Below the pieces are notes generated by a model. That model was given only the letters and a program-made list of their open reading frames with translations, was not told the DNA's origin and made no database searches. A DNA stretch of 64,000 nucleotides from Streptomyces sp. SUK 48 (GTDB lineage: Bacteria; Actinomycetota; Actinomycetes; Streptomycetales; Streptomycetaceae): the NCBI RefSeq assembly GCF_009650765.1, contig NZ_CP045740.1:8036001-8100000 (forward strand), read 5' to 3'. Shown here in pieces: positions 1-8,265 of this stretch; the first letter of the stretch is position 1; each line of letters opens with the position of its first letter. The position numbers and the translations under genes were made by a program.

Positions 1-4
1 TTGA

Positions 5-22
5 CTTCAAGCGCGCTTGAAG
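5..22. promoter_or_regulatory. Palindromic operator in front of the MFS gene
   Basis: A perfect 18-bp palindrome, CTTCAAGCGCGCTTGAAG, lies 7 bases before the GTG start at 30. A TTGAC box precedes it at 1-5, and it overlaps the Shine-Dalgarno stretch AAGGA at 20-24. Symmetry and position fit a dimeric repressor of the TetR, MarR or ArsR kind; the regulator is probably upstream of the window. Confidence 0.6.
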
Positions 23-29
23 GACGACT

Positions 30-1301
30 GTGACCCGCATGTTCTCAGCAGCACGGGCGCGTCCGGCGCCCGGCCCCTGTCGCTCCCTGTTCGCCGACCG
101 CGCCTTTCGGCGGCTGATGCCCGTCTTCGCGCTGTCCGACCTGGGCGACGGCATGAGCGTCGTCGCGGTCGCGTGGCTGGCGCTCGCACTGGGCCCCGGC
201 GGCGGCCGAGGTGCGCTGGCCGGTATCGCCGTCGCCTCCTACGTCCTGCCCGGCGCGCTGGGCGCCCTGCTCCTGGGCAGGTGGACGCGGCGGCTCCCCG
301 CCCGGCGACTGCTGGTCACCGACGCCGCGACACGGGCCGTCCTGCTGGGAGCGGTGCCGCTCGCCCACCTGGCGGGGGTGCTCACCCCGGCCGTCTACGT
401 CGGGCTCCTGGGCGCTTCCTCGTTGTTCCACGCCTGGGGCAAGGCCGGCAAGCACGCCCTCTTCGCCCCTGTGCTCTCCGAGGGCCGGCGCCGGGCGGCC
501 AACAGCGTGCTGAGCACCAGTCTGTGGAGCGCGACCATAGCGGGCCCCGCACTCGCGGGCTTTCTCGTGAGAGCGGTGTCCCCGGCCTGGATCATCGGCC
601 TGGACGCCGCCACGTTCGCCGCGCTCGCCGTCCGGACCGCCCGCACCCCCCTGCCCCGGTCGTCCGAGCCCCCGGTGACCGGCGGGGCACCGCGCGGGCC
701 GGGGATTCTGCGCCGCCGACCGGAACTCCTCGGACTGCTCCTCGTGACCTGGGTGTTCAATCTCGCCTTCGGCCCCGTCGAAGTCGCCCTCCCCCTGTTC
801 GTCTCCGGCGATCTCGACGCCGGGGCGGGGCTGCTCGGCGGCTACTGGGCCGCCTTCGGCATCGGAGCCGTCATCGGCGCTCTCGCGCTGGGCGCGGCCG
901 GACGGCTCCCGCTGTGGCCGGCCGTGCTCGGGATCATCGCGGGCCACGGCGTCGGCATGCTCCCCTTCGCCCTCACGGACTCCGCGGTCCCCTCCCTGAT
1001 CGGGTTCGCGTTCGCCGGACTCGTCTACGGCCCCTACTCCGCGCTGTCCCTCACCCTGATCCAGGACCGCGCGCCCGCCGGCGCGCTCACCACGGTTCTG
1101 GCCGCGCGCGGCGCCGTGCTCCTGACGGCCTCCCCTGTAGGGGCCGCGCTCGGCGGCTTCCTCCTCGACCGGACCAGTGCCCCCGCCGTGCTCGTCGGCA
1201 GCGGCGTGCTGATGATCCTCACCGTTCCCGCCGGCATCGTCGTGCTGAAAATCCACGGAGCCCGGACGGCCAGGGCCGTCCGGGCTCCGCGCGGCGCCTG
1301 A
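30..1301 (+). CDS. MFS transporter, probable drug or metabolite exporter
   Basis: A 423-residue, highly hydrophobic protein with about 12 membrane-spanning stretches, the normal length for a major facilitator permease. The first helix follows residue ~30, and a basic loop rich in Arg and Pro splits the two six-helix halves near residues 205-230. The overall pattern resembles the EntS-like MFS group of actinobacteria. The GTG start has AAGGAC in front, and translation begins inside a likely repressor site, so the gene is probably induced by its own substrate. The last codons form a strong hairpin that can terminate transcription. The substrate cannot be told from sequence. Confidence 0.85.
   Translation: MTRMFSAARARPAPGPCRSLFADRAFRRLMPVFALSDLGDGMSVVAVAWLALALGPGGGRGALAGIAVASYVLPGALGALLLGRWTRRLPARRLLVTDAATRAVLLGAVPLAHLAGVLTPAVYVGLLGASSLFHAWGKAGKHALFAPVLSEGRRRAANSVLSTSLWSATIAGPALAGFLVRAVSPAWIIGLDAATFAALAVRTARTPLPRSSEPPVTGGAPRGPGILRRRPELLGLLLVTWVFNLAFGPVEVALPLFVSGDLDAGAGLLGGYWAAFGIGAVIGALALGAAGRLPLWPAVLGIIAGHGVGMLPFALTDSAVPSLIGFAFAGLVYGPYSALSLTLIQDRAPAGALTTVLAARGAVLLTASPVGAALGGFLLDRTSAPAVLVGSGVLMILTVPAGIVVLKIHGARTARAVRAPRGA
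1256..1289 (+). terminator. Hairpin terminator inside the 3' end of the MFS gene
   Basis: A 16-bp perfect inverted repeat (1256-1271 with 1274-1289) with a 2-base centre. It lies within the last codons of the MFS gene and 31 bases before the end of the convergent PRC-barrel gene, so it may serve both strands. There is no U-tract, as is usual in Streptomyces. Confidence 0.65.
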
Positions 1302-1320
1302 GCGCCGACCGGGGGGCGGG

Positions 1321-1677
1321 TCAGTGCCCCGAACCGCCGGCTCCGTAGTGGCCACTGATCTGGTCCCGGTAGGCGGGGTCGCCCAGGTGCTTGTCCTTGT
1401 CGAACTCCGGTGCGTTCTTGATCTCTTCCTTGGAGCGGGCGACGCTGATGGTCCTCGCCTCGTGGTCGATGAGGGTGATCGTCGCGGCCGGGAGCAGGAC
1501 CTCCTTGCCGAAGATCCACACACCGGTGTCGACGACGATGTACTGCGATCCGACGTCGTGGGAGTGCTTGTCGACCTTGCCGATGTGCCCGTCCCTCGCC
1601 TCCACCGTGTAGCCGGTCAGATCGGCGTCGGGGGTGTGGCCGGCGGTCGGGGCGTAGTTCCACATGTTCTCGGTCAA
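1321..1677 (-). CDS. PRC-barrel domain protein
   Basis: A 118-residue soluble protein. Residues ~20-80 form a PRC-barrel-like fold (LTGYTVEARDGHIGKVDKHS, then a VVDTGVWIFGKEVLLPA strand region), followed by a charged tail containing EFDKDKH. I chose the TTG start at 1677 because GGAGG lies 6 bases upstream and the resulting MTEN-type N-terminus fits this family; the open frame continues upstream to 1863 but reads as non-coding. PRC-barrel proteins bind RNA or protein partners, and in Streptomyces small ones of this type are often stress-related. No partner is visible here. It stands alone and converges on the MFS gene. Confidence 0.8.
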   Translation of the reverse strand: MTENMWNYAPTAGHTPDADLTGYTVEARDGHIGKVDKHSHDVGSQYIVVDTGVWIFGKEVLLPAATITLIDHEARTISVARSKEEIKNAPEFDKDKHLGDPAYRDQISGHYGAGGSGH

Positions 1678-1863
1678 CTTGGTCCTCCGCTGGTGTCGTG
1701 GGCGGGATGCCGGAGCAACCCGTATTCCGTTTCGAGAGCCTTCGTCTGTCCGCACGGCGCACCGGTAAACGCCTGAATGCCGATATCCCGGACAGGCCCG
1801 TGCCAGGAGCGCGGCCGGGCGCGACGCCGGGCACGGGCCACTTCGCTGAACGCTTCGCGGCAC

Positions 1864-3618
1864 TCAGTGGTCGCTGGTGTCCCCGTGGCTCCGTACGACC
1901 TCCTTCACCTTGGCCACCGCGAACCCCCAGCCCTGTTCGACGGTCGGCTGGGCCGGTACGGCGATCTCGTCGGGGTTGGTGAGCACGTCGAGCAGGACCG
2001 GGCCCGGAGTGTCGAAGGCCCGTCGCACCGCGCTCTCCACCTCCGACGGCTCCGTCACCCGGATGCCGGTGATGCCCATGGCCTCGGCCACGGCGGCGAA
2101 GTCGGGATTGTCGAGTACGGTCCCGAACTCGGGCAGACCGGCCTGCTCCTGTTCGAGCTTCACCATCCCGAGCCGGCGGTTGTCGAAGACGACGAGCTTG
2201 ACGGGCAGGCGCTGGGTCTTGAGGGTCATGAGGTCGCCGAGGAGCATGCTCAGTCCGCCGTCGCCGCAGAAGGCCACGACCTGGCGCTCGCGGTCCAGGC
2301 ACTGCGCGCCCAGCGCCTGCGGCATGGCGTTGGCCATCGAACCGAGGTTGTACGAGCCGATGAGGCGCCGCTCACCGCGCATCTCGACGAAACGGGAGAG
2401 CCACACCGTGGCCATGCCCGTGTCGGAGGTGAAGACGGCGTCGTCGGCGGCGGCACGGTCCACCGCCGCGGCCAGCACCTCGGGCCTGATGTCATGGCTG
2501 CGGTTGTCCAGTGCGGAGCGGAGCCGTCCCACGAGGCCCTTGTCGTGATCGGGGTCGGCGAGCCGGGCCTGGCCCGCACGCCACCCGTCGAAGCGTTCGC
2601 GCGCCTTGTCCAGGTGCGCGCGGTCACGTGCGCCCCCGGCCACCGTGCCGAGGTGCTCCAGGAGGTCGCGTACGGTGGCGCCGGTGTCGCCCACGAGCCC
2701 GACGTCGACCGGCACCCGGCGCCCGATGTGGGTGGCCTCGGTGTCGACCTGGATCACCGTCCTGCCCTCGGGATACCAGTCCCGGTAGGGGAAGTCGGTG
2801 CCGAGCAGCAGAAGGGTGTCCGCGTCCTGGAGGGCCTCCGCCGCGGCCGGGTTGCCGATCAGACCGGTCTGGCCGACCTGGAACGGGTTGTGCTCGCCCT
2901 CGAAACCCGCCTTCGCCTTCAGCGTGAGCACCATCGGCGCGGCCAGCCGGTCGGCGAGGGTGAGGACGTCCTCGCGGGCGGCGCGCGCCCCCTCGCCGAC
3001 GAGCAGGGTGACGCGCTCGGACCGGTCGAGGAGTTCCGCGGCGCGCCGGGCGGCCGAACCGTCCGGCCGGGTCACCGCGGGGGCCAGGGAGAACCGGGGC
3101 GGCCGGTCGTCGGTCAGTTCCCGCTCGCCCAGGTCGCCCGGCACGGTGAGTACGGCGACCCCCTTGCGGCCGATCGCCGTGCGCACCGCGGTCTCCAGCA
3201 GCTGCGGCAGCTGGTCGGGCGAGGTGATGGTGGCGCGGAAGACGGCCACGTCGCTGAAGAGGGCGTCGTTGTCGACCTCCTGGAAGTAGTCGCTGCCGAG
3301 TTCGGCGAGCGGTACCTGCCCGGCGATGGCCAGGACCGGGGCGTGGCTCTTGGCGGCGTCGTACAGCCCGTTCAGGAGGTGGACGGAACCGGGTCCTACG
3401 GTGCCCATGCACACGCCGAGGGTTCCGCTGAGCTGGGACTGGGCGCTCGCGGCGAAGGCCGCCGCCTCCTCGTGCCGGCAGCCCACCCATTCCAGGCTCT
3501 CGGTGCCGCGGATGGCGTCGGTCACGGGGTTGAGGGCGTCTCCCACGACGCCGAACACCTGGCGTACGCCGAGTTCGCTCAGCGCGTCCACGATGACGCG
3601 GGCAACAGTACGGGACAT
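1864..3618 (-). CDS. Thiamine-diphosphate enzyme, pyruvate oxidase/pyruvate:quinone dehydrogenase type
   Basis: 584 residues with the three-domain layout of the acetolactate synthase/pyruvate oxidase family. The catalytic glutamate is E50 in RHEEAAAF, the central FAD-type domain spans ~190-330, and the C-terminal cofactor domain has GDGGLSM near residue 451 followed by FDNRRLG. Similarity to E. coli PoxB as I recall it is extensive (MANAMPQALGAQ, GTDFPYRDWYP, GLIGNPA). PoxB decarboxylates pyruvate to acetate and passes electrons to quinone at the membrane. The C-terminus (KVKEVVRSHGDTSDH) differs from the E. coli lipid-binding helix, so membrane docking is unproven. The ATG has CCGGAGGATCC in front. 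It is the distal gene of an operon with the glutamate-synthase-like gene, 13 bases downstream of it. Confidence 0.85.
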   Translation of the reverse strand: MSRTVARVIVDALSELGVRQVFGVVGDALNPVTDAIRGTESLEWVGCRHEEAAAFAASAQSQLSGTLGVCMGTVGPGSVHLLNGLYDAAKSHAPVLAIAGQVPLAELGSDYFQEVDNDALFSDVAVFRATITSPDQLPQLLETAVRTAIGRKGVAVLTVPGDLGERELTDDRPPRFSLAPAVTRPDGSAARRAAELLDRSERVTLLVGEGARAAREDVLTLADRLAAPMVLTLKAKAGFEGEHNPFQVGQTGLIGNPAAAEALQDADTLLLLGTDFPYRDWYPEGRTVIQVDTEATHIGRRVPVDVGLVGDTGATVRDLLEHLGTVAGGARDRAHLDKARERFDGWRAGQARLADPDHDKGLVGRLRSALDNRSHDIRPEVLAAAVDRAAADDAVFTSDTGMATVWLSRFVEMRGERRLIGSYNLGSMANAMPQALGAQCLDRERQVVAFCGDGGLSMLLGDLMTLKTQRLPVKLVVFDNRRLGMVKLEQEQAGLPEFGTVLDNPDFAAVAEAMGITGIRVTEPSEVESAVRRAFDTPGPVLLDVLTNPDEIAVPAQPTVEQGWGFAVAKVKEVVRSHGDTSDH

Positions 3619-3631
3619 GTGGATCCTCCGG

Positions 3632-5275
3632 TCAGACGGTGAAACGGTCGGGGTCGGCGTGCTTCCAGTCGGCCGCCCAGGACTCCGGCGGCTCGGCGAG
3701 CAGCTGCCCCGGCTCCAGCCACTCGTACAGCTCTTCGTAGGAGCGTTCGGTGACCGGGTCGATGCGGCGGTGGAGCATGTGGGGGCGCAGCTGGGCGGGG
3801 TCGGTGACCCCCATGGACGCCATGATCTGGAGGGCGCCGGCCACGGTCGCTTCCTGGAAGCGCTGGACGCGCGGGGTCTTGTCCCCCACGTCCAGGGCGC
3901 GGGCGCGGTGGGGGTCCTGGGTGGTGACGCCGGTGGGGCAGGTGTTGGTGTGGCACCGCTGCGCCTGGATGCAGCCGACGGCGAACATCATGGCGCGGGC
4001 CGCGTTGGCGTAGTCGGCGCCCTGGACCATGCGCTTGACGAGGTCCGTGCCGGTGGCGACCTTGCCGCTCGCCCCGATCTTGATCCGGTCGCGCAGGCCC
4101 GTGCCCACGAGGGCGTTGTGCACCGTGAGCAGGCCCTCGGTGAGCGGGGCGCCCATGTGGTCGGCGAACTCCAGCGGCGCCGCGCCGGTTCCGCCCTCCG
4201 CGCCGTCCACCACGATGAAGTCGGGCGCCGTGCCCTCCTCCAGCATGGCCTTGCACACCGCCAGGAACTGCCGGCGCGAGCCCACGCACAGCTTGAACCC
4301 GGCGGGCTTGCCACCGGACAGCTCACGCATGCGGGCGATGAAGCGGACGAGTTCCCGCGGGGTGGAGAACACCCGGTGGTACGGCGGGGAGAGGACCGTA
4401 CGTCCCTCGGGCACGCCCCGGACCCGGGCTATCTCGGCGTTCACCTTGGCCCCCGGCAGCACACCGCCGATGCCGGGCTTCGCGCCCTGGGACAGCTTCA
4501 GGGACACGCACTTGACCTGGTCGTGCGCCGCCTTCTCGGCGAACTGGGCCGGGTCGAAGTCCCCGTCCCGGGTACGGCAGCCGAAGTACCCGGTACCGAT
4601 CTCCCACACCAGGTCGCCGCCTGGGCGCAGGTGGTACTCCGAAAGGCCGCCCTCGCCGGTGTCCTGGGCGAAACCGCCGGCCGCGGCACCGCCGTTGAGC
4701 GCCAGGACCGCGTTGGCCGACAGCGAGCCGAAGCTCATCGCCGACACGTTCAGCAGGGCCATGTCGTACGGCCGCTCGCAGTCGGGCCCGCCGATCCGCA
4801 CGCGCGGCGGGGTCTTCGGCACCGGGCTCGGCGCCATCGACGGCACCAGGAACTCGTAGCCCGGAAGGTACACATCGCGTTCGGTGCCGAACGGCTCCTC
4901 CGCGTCCGTGCCCTTGGCCCGTTCGTACACGATGCTGCGTACGTCCCGGTCGAAGGGACGGCCGTCGAAGTTCCGCTCGACGAAGTACTGCTGGAGCTCC
5001 GGGCGCAGCCGCTCCATGAGGAAACGGGCATGGCCGAGGACGGGATAGTTGCGCAGCACCGAATGCCGGCGTTGCGCCAGGTCCCACGCGCCCAGCAGGC
5101 CCAGGAACAGCAGCGGAACGGCCGCGAACCACCAGTAGGGCGACATGGCGACGGCCACCGCGGCGCTCGCGACCGCGGCGAGCAGGGTCAGGAAGACGAT
5201 CACAATGCGTGTCACCACTCGCGCATTGCCCGCCAGCCGTTCTCCATGCCCCCCGGCCTCCCAAGAACCCGTCAT
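3632..5275 (-). CDS. Membrane-anchored FMN-binding glutamate-synthase-like protein
   Basis: 547 residues. Two hydrophobic helices at ~20-60 precede a glutamate synthase FMN/Fe-S barrel domain. The cluster motif CIQAQRCHTNTCPTG near residue 435 keeps the three cysteines that hold the 3Fe-4S centre in glutamate synthase, and the barrel motifs VDGAEGGTGAAP and IGASGKVATG are intact. The glutaminase domain of true glutamate synthase is absent, so this is one of the standalone FMN proteins of unknown substrate. The ATG at 5275 is preceded by only a weak GGGG box; a GTG about 20 codons inside (VVTRIVIV) is possible. The pyruvate-oxidase-like gene follows after 13 bases and may share electron transfer with it. 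Confidence 0.8.
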   Translation of the reverse strand: MTGSWEAGGHGERLAGNARVVTRIVIVFLTLLAAVASAAVAVAMSPYWWFAAVPLLFLGLLGAWDLAQRRHSVLRNYPVLGHARFLMERLRPELQQYFVERNFDGRPFDRDVRSIVYERAKGTDAEEPFGTERDVYLPGYEFLVPSMAPSPVPKTPPRVRIGGPDCERPYDMALLNVSAMSFGSLSANAVLALNGGAAAGGFAQDTGEGGLSEYHLRPGGDLVWEIGTGYFGCRTRDGDFDPAQFAEKAAHDQVKCVSLKLSQGAKPGIGGVLPGAKVNAEIARVRGVPEGRTVLSPPYHRVFSTPRELVRFIARMRELSGGKPAGFKLCVGSRRQFLAVCKAMLEEGTAPDFIVVDGAEGGTGAAPLEFADHMGAPLTEGLLTVHNALVGTGLRDRIKIGASGKVATGTDLVKRMVQGADYANAARAMMFAVGCIQAQRCHTNTCPTGVTTQDPHRARALDVGDKTPRVQRFQEATVAGALQIMASMGVTDPAQLRPHMLHRRIDPVTERSYEELYEWLEPGQLLAEPPESWAADWKHADPDRFTV

Positions 5276-5346
5276 ATCCCCGCGCGGAGGGCGGCCAGGC
5301 TTCTTCGGCGACCGAGTGGCGGTGACCGGCGCCTTCGGTCCGCGCC

Positions 5347-5760
5347 CTAGTCGGGGGGCGACGCGTCGGCGAGCCGGTTGCTGCGGTCGATCTCCGGCAT
5401 GTGTGTCTCGGCCCAGACCCGCAGGGCGGAGAGCGGTATGTCGAGGGACAGGCCGAGCTCGGTGAGCCGGTAGTGGACGGCGGGCGGCACGGTGGGTTCG
5501 ACGCGGCGCGCGACCAGGCCGTCGCGGACGAGGCTCCGCAGGGTGACGGACAGCATCTTCTGCGAGATGCCCGGGACACGGCGCCGCAGTTCCGCGAAGC
5601 GCAGCTCGCCCGGCGCCTCCTCGGCCAGGATCTTGACCGCCATGGACGTCCACTTGGTGCCGATGCGGTCGAGCAACTGGCGGGTAGGGCAGCTCGGATC
5701 CAGCAGGTCACCACGCTCACCGGGCCGCTGGTCACGTCCGCCGGATCTCGATGTGGTCAC
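5347..5760 (-). CDS. HxlR-family transcriptional regulator
   Basis: 137 residues with the winged-helix core of the HxlR family. Hallmarks are the N-terminal CPTRQLLDRIGTKWTSMAVKIL segment (Cys24), the RFAELRRRVPGISQKMLSVTLRSL recognition region (residues ~54-75), and the wing containing the HYRLTELG stretch. It is transcribed away from the epoxide-hydrolase-like gene across a 103-bp divergent region holding paired inverted-repeat half sites, so it probably controls that gene and itself. The GTG start at 5760 is the longest that fits. The ligand is unknown; HxlR proteins often sense quinones, aldehydes or thiol-active compounds. Confidence 0.85.
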   Translation of the reverse strand: MTTSRSGGRDQRPGERGDLLDPSCPTRQLLDRIGTKWTSMAVKILAEEAPGELRFAELRRRVPGISQKMLSVTLRSLVRDGLVARRVEPTVPPAVHYRLTELGLSLDIPLSALRVWAETHMPEIDRSNRLADASPPD

Positions 5761-5793
5761 CTGGAGCTCACCACCTGAAGGGAAAGTGCCGTC

Positions 5794-5833
5794 TTGGACG
5801 GACCAGGTTAGTTCCCTAGCGTGACCTGGTCAC
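5794..5833 (+). promoter_or_regulatory. Promoter and HxlR-type operator for the hydrolase
   Basis: TTGGAC at 5794-5799 and TAGCGT at 5817-5822 are 17 bases apart, a good Streptomyces promoter. An inverted repeat GACCAGGT (5801-5808) with ACCTGGTC (5824-5831) brackets the -10 box, and a second palindrome, GTGACC-T-GGTCAC, occupies 5821-5833. A regulator bound here would cover the polymerase site; the adjacent HxlR protein is the obvious candidate. Confidence 0.55.
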
Positions 5834-5863
5834 TCACACTGACCAAGTACCCGGAGTCCCTCC

Positions 5864-6715
5864 ATGCCCGAGCTGCGACGCGTCCTCGCGAACGGTGTCG
5901 AACTGAACGTCGCCCTTTCCGGATCGGGCCCGGCGGTTCTGCTGCTGCACGGCTTCCCGCACACCTGGGAGGTGTGGAGGGATGTCATGGCCGACCTGTC
6001 CGGCCGTCACCGCGTCATCGCGCCGGACCTGCGCGGGTTCGGCGCGAGCGGCCGGGCCGGCTCCGGATACGACGCGGGCACCCTGGCCGAGGACGCCGCC
6101 GCGCTTCTCACCGCGCTCGGCGTGTCCTCGGCCGCGGTGGTGGGCATCGACGCCGGCGCCGCCCCGGCCTTCCTCCTCGCCCTGCGCCGCCCCGGTCTCG
6201 TCCGGCGCCTGGTCGTCATGGAGTCCCTCCTGGGCAGGCTGCCCGGCGCGGAGGAGTTCCTCGCCGAGGGGCCGCCGTGGTGGTTCGGCTTCCATTCCGC
6301 CGCGCCCGGTCTCGCCGAGACCGTGCTGGAGGGCCATGAGGCGGAGTACGTCGACTGGTTTCTGCGCGCCGGGACGCTCGGCGACGGGGTGCGCCCCGCC
6401 CTCCGGGACGCGTTCGTCCGCGCGTACACCGGCCGCGAGGCGTTGAGCCGCGCGTTCTCGTACTACCGGGCGCTGCCCGAGAGCGCGGCACAGATCGAGC
6501 GGGCGGTCGCCACCGCCCGCCTGACCGTGCCGACCATGGCACTGGGCGCCCGGCCCGTCGGCGCCGCGCTGGAACGCCAGCTCCGCCCGGTCACCGACGA
6601 GCTGACCGGACACGTCATCGAGGACTGCGGCCACATCATCCCGCTGCACCGGCCGCGCGCCCTGCTCGCGCTGCTGCGTCCCTTCCTGGCCGGTGAGGAC
6701 GCGGAAGAAGCGTGA
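5864..6715 (+). CDS. Alpha/beta hydrolase, epoxide-hydrolase-like (Asp nucleophile)
   Basis: 283 residues. The oxyanion motif HGFPHTWEVW is at ~30, DLRGFGAS follows, and the nucleophile elbow reads VGIDAGA with Asp96 instead of Ser, as in epoxide hydrolases and haloalkane dehalogenases. The catalytic histidine is probably in CGHIIPLH near residue 250. Asp nucleophiles attack epoxide or C-halogen carbons through an ester intermediate. It lacks the full GHDWG signature, so the substrate is open. The ATG has CGGAG 7 bases upstream. It is divergent from an HxlR regulator and probably inducible as a detoxification enzyme. Confidence 0.8.
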   Translation: MPELRRVLANGVELNVALSGSGPAVLLLHGFPHTWEVWRDVMADLSGRHRVIAPDLRGFGASGRAGSGYDAGTLAEDAAALLTALGVSSAAVVGIDAGAAPAFLLALRRPGLVRRLVVMESLLGRLPGAEEFLAEGPPWWFGFHSAAPGLAETVLEGHEAEYVDWFLRAGTLGDGVRPALRDAFVRAYTGREALSRAFSYYRALPESAAQIERAVATARLTVPTMALGARPVGAALERQLRPVTDELTGHVIEDCGHIIPLHRPRALLALLRPFLAGEDAEEA

Positions 6716-6720
6716 CCGGG

Positions 6721-6752
6721 GCCGGTCCGGAACCGGCGGCCGCCGGACCGGC
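6721..6752. terminator. Bidirectional terminator hairpin
   Basis: GCCGGTCCGG (6721-6730) pairs perfectly with CCGGACCGGC (6743-6752) across a 12-base loop. It lies between the convergent hydrolase and SRPBCC genes. Confidence 0.55.
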
Positions 6753-6842
6753 TCGGCTCGGTCGCCAGGGGGCCGTACGGCTCGGCTTTCCGCCGCGAGC
6801 GCGACCGGTCGCCCACGGCCGGCATGCCCGTGCGCGCCCGTG

Positions 6843-7346
6843 TCAGTTCGCGGTCTCCAGCTCCCGCTTGAGGTTGCGCAGCGTCGCGCGGATGTTGCGG
6901 GCCTGGAAGGCGGCGAAGGTGTGTCCCGCGGTGGCGATCCGGTCGAAGGTGTCGGCCACGAAGTCGGGCCAGGCGCGCCGGTCGTCCGTCCAGGTCTCGG
7001 TGACCCGCGTACCGCCGTCGACGGGCTCGAAGCGGTACTCCCAGCTGGCGATCGGGCCGCGCAGCCGCGGCCGGCCGACGCCGATGGCGTGCACGCGGAA
7101 GGCGAAGCGGTGGCCGGGGTCGGCCGCCGTGACCGTGCACCGGGTCACCCAGCGGAACCGGCCGCGCTTGTTGCGACCGACGAACGTGGTGCCGAGCTCC
7201 GCCGGTGCCTGCCCCGTCCCCTCGGCGGTGCCGAGGTTCTCCGGACTCCAGCGGCCCATGTCACCGGGGCGGCAGATGGCCTGGTAGGCCACATCGGGCG
7301 GTACGTCGATGTGGATGCTGTCGCTCACCGTGAACACGCGGGCCAT
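6843..7346 (-). CDS. SRPBCC (START-like) family protein
   Basis: 167 residues folding as a polyketide cyclase/dehydrase-like SRPBCC domain: an N-terminal strand (IHIDVPPDVAYQAICRPGDMGRWSPEN), a central beta-sheet with WEYRFEPVDGGTRVTETW, and a long C-terminal helix beginning near FVADTF. The fold makes a hydrophobic pocket for lipids or small aromatics, but no catalytic residues can be assigned. It is close in pattern to the SRPBCC gene at 36192-36734. The ATG at 7346 is the first after an AAAGGTG box. It ends opposite the hydrolase gene and seems to be a single-gene unit. Confidence 0.75.
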   Translation of the reverse strand: MARVFTVSDSIHIDVPPDVAYQAICRPGDMGRWSPENLGTAEGTGQAPAELGTTFVGRNKRGRFRWVTRCTVTAADPGHRFAFRVHAIGVGRPRLRGPIASWEYRFEPVDGGTRVTETWTDDRRAWPDFVADTFDRIATAGHTFAAFQARNIRATLRNLKRELETAN

Positions 7347-7457
7347 GGGGGCACCTTTCCTCGACTCGCCGGCACCTGGCAGTTACCAGCCGGTAGGGAT
7401 TGTGGCATGCCGCCCTCGGCGCCCGGCGCGGACCGCCGTCGACGCGGCCCCGCTCGG

Positions 7458-8165
7458 TCACAGGCGGAGCGGGGAACCGGGGCGGGAGCTCGCGGCGGCC
7501 AGCCCGGAAGGCCGTTCGCCGGGCCCGAGGAGATCCGCGACCAGTTCGGCGATCGTGCGGTGCCAGAGGGCGGGGCGGGTCAGCATCGCGTGGTCCCCGT
7601 CGCGGATGAGGATGATGCCGGCGTCCACCCGCGCGGCCTGGGCCCGGCGGACGTAGTCCATGGACGCGCGGGCACTGGTCACCCGGTCGCGTTCACCGTG
7701 CAGAATCACCGTCCGCGTGCCCTCGAGGTGCTCGATGCCCTCGCCCTCGGGCAGCCACGGCGCGAGGGCCACGACACCGCGCACGGCGGGGTGGGCCGCC
7801 GCGCGCAGCGCCGCCCGGCCGCCCATGGAGTGGCCGATGAGGACGACCGGGACGGGACCGATCAGGCGACCGAGCTCTTCGAGCGCGCGGTAGGCGTCGT
7901 ACAGGGGGTCCTCCTCCGGATTCCAGCCCCGGTGCCGGTACCGGACATGGCCCAGCGCGGTCTCGTCCGGAGGGACGCCGGAGGCCGCCGCCCGGAGCAC
8001 CGGGCGCATGCGCAGCGCCGCCAGTTGCCAGGGCCGGGCGGCCTCGTAGCTGTCCGCCCGGCCTCCGTGCAGCGCGATGACGGCGGCGGTCGGCTGCCGG
8101 GGCAGGTGCCGCAGCCGCAGCGCCGAACCGGCCTGCGCCCCTTGCTCCATCGGGCCCCGCTCCAT
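7458..8165 (-). CDS. Alpha/beta hydrolase (serine type)
   Basis: 235 residues from the ATG at 8165, with an alternative ATG at 8150. IALHGGRADS provides the oxyanion loop at ~30, GHSMGG holds nucleophile Ser113, ILHGERD supplies the acid near residue 170, and GDHAML carries the catalytic His. The lack of a large cap insertion and the HGG loop fit dienelactone-hydrolase or esterase-like enzymes. The substrate cannot be deduced. The frame is open far upstream, but that part overlaps the GlxA gene on the same strand and is not coding. About 100 bases separate it from the GlxA stop codon upstream. Confidence 0.8.
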   Translation of the reverse strand: MERGPMEQGAQAGSALRLRHLPRQPTAAVIALHGGRADSYEAARPWQLAALRMRPVLRAAASGVPPDETALGHVRYRHRGWNPEEDPLYDAYRALEELGRLIGPVPVVLIGHSMGGRAALRAAAHPAVRGVVALAPWLPEGEGIEHLEGTRTVILHGERDRVTSARASMDYVRRAQAARVDAGIILIRDGDHAMLTRPALWHRTIAELVADLLGPGERPSGLAAASSRPGSPLRL

Positions 8166-8265
8166 GGACACGATCCCCGTTCCGCGGGATCCTCCCGCGC
8201 GTCGATCCCTCACACATCTGATCCGAGGCCGGCGGCCGACCGGATTGGTGTGCGCGAGAGTACCG

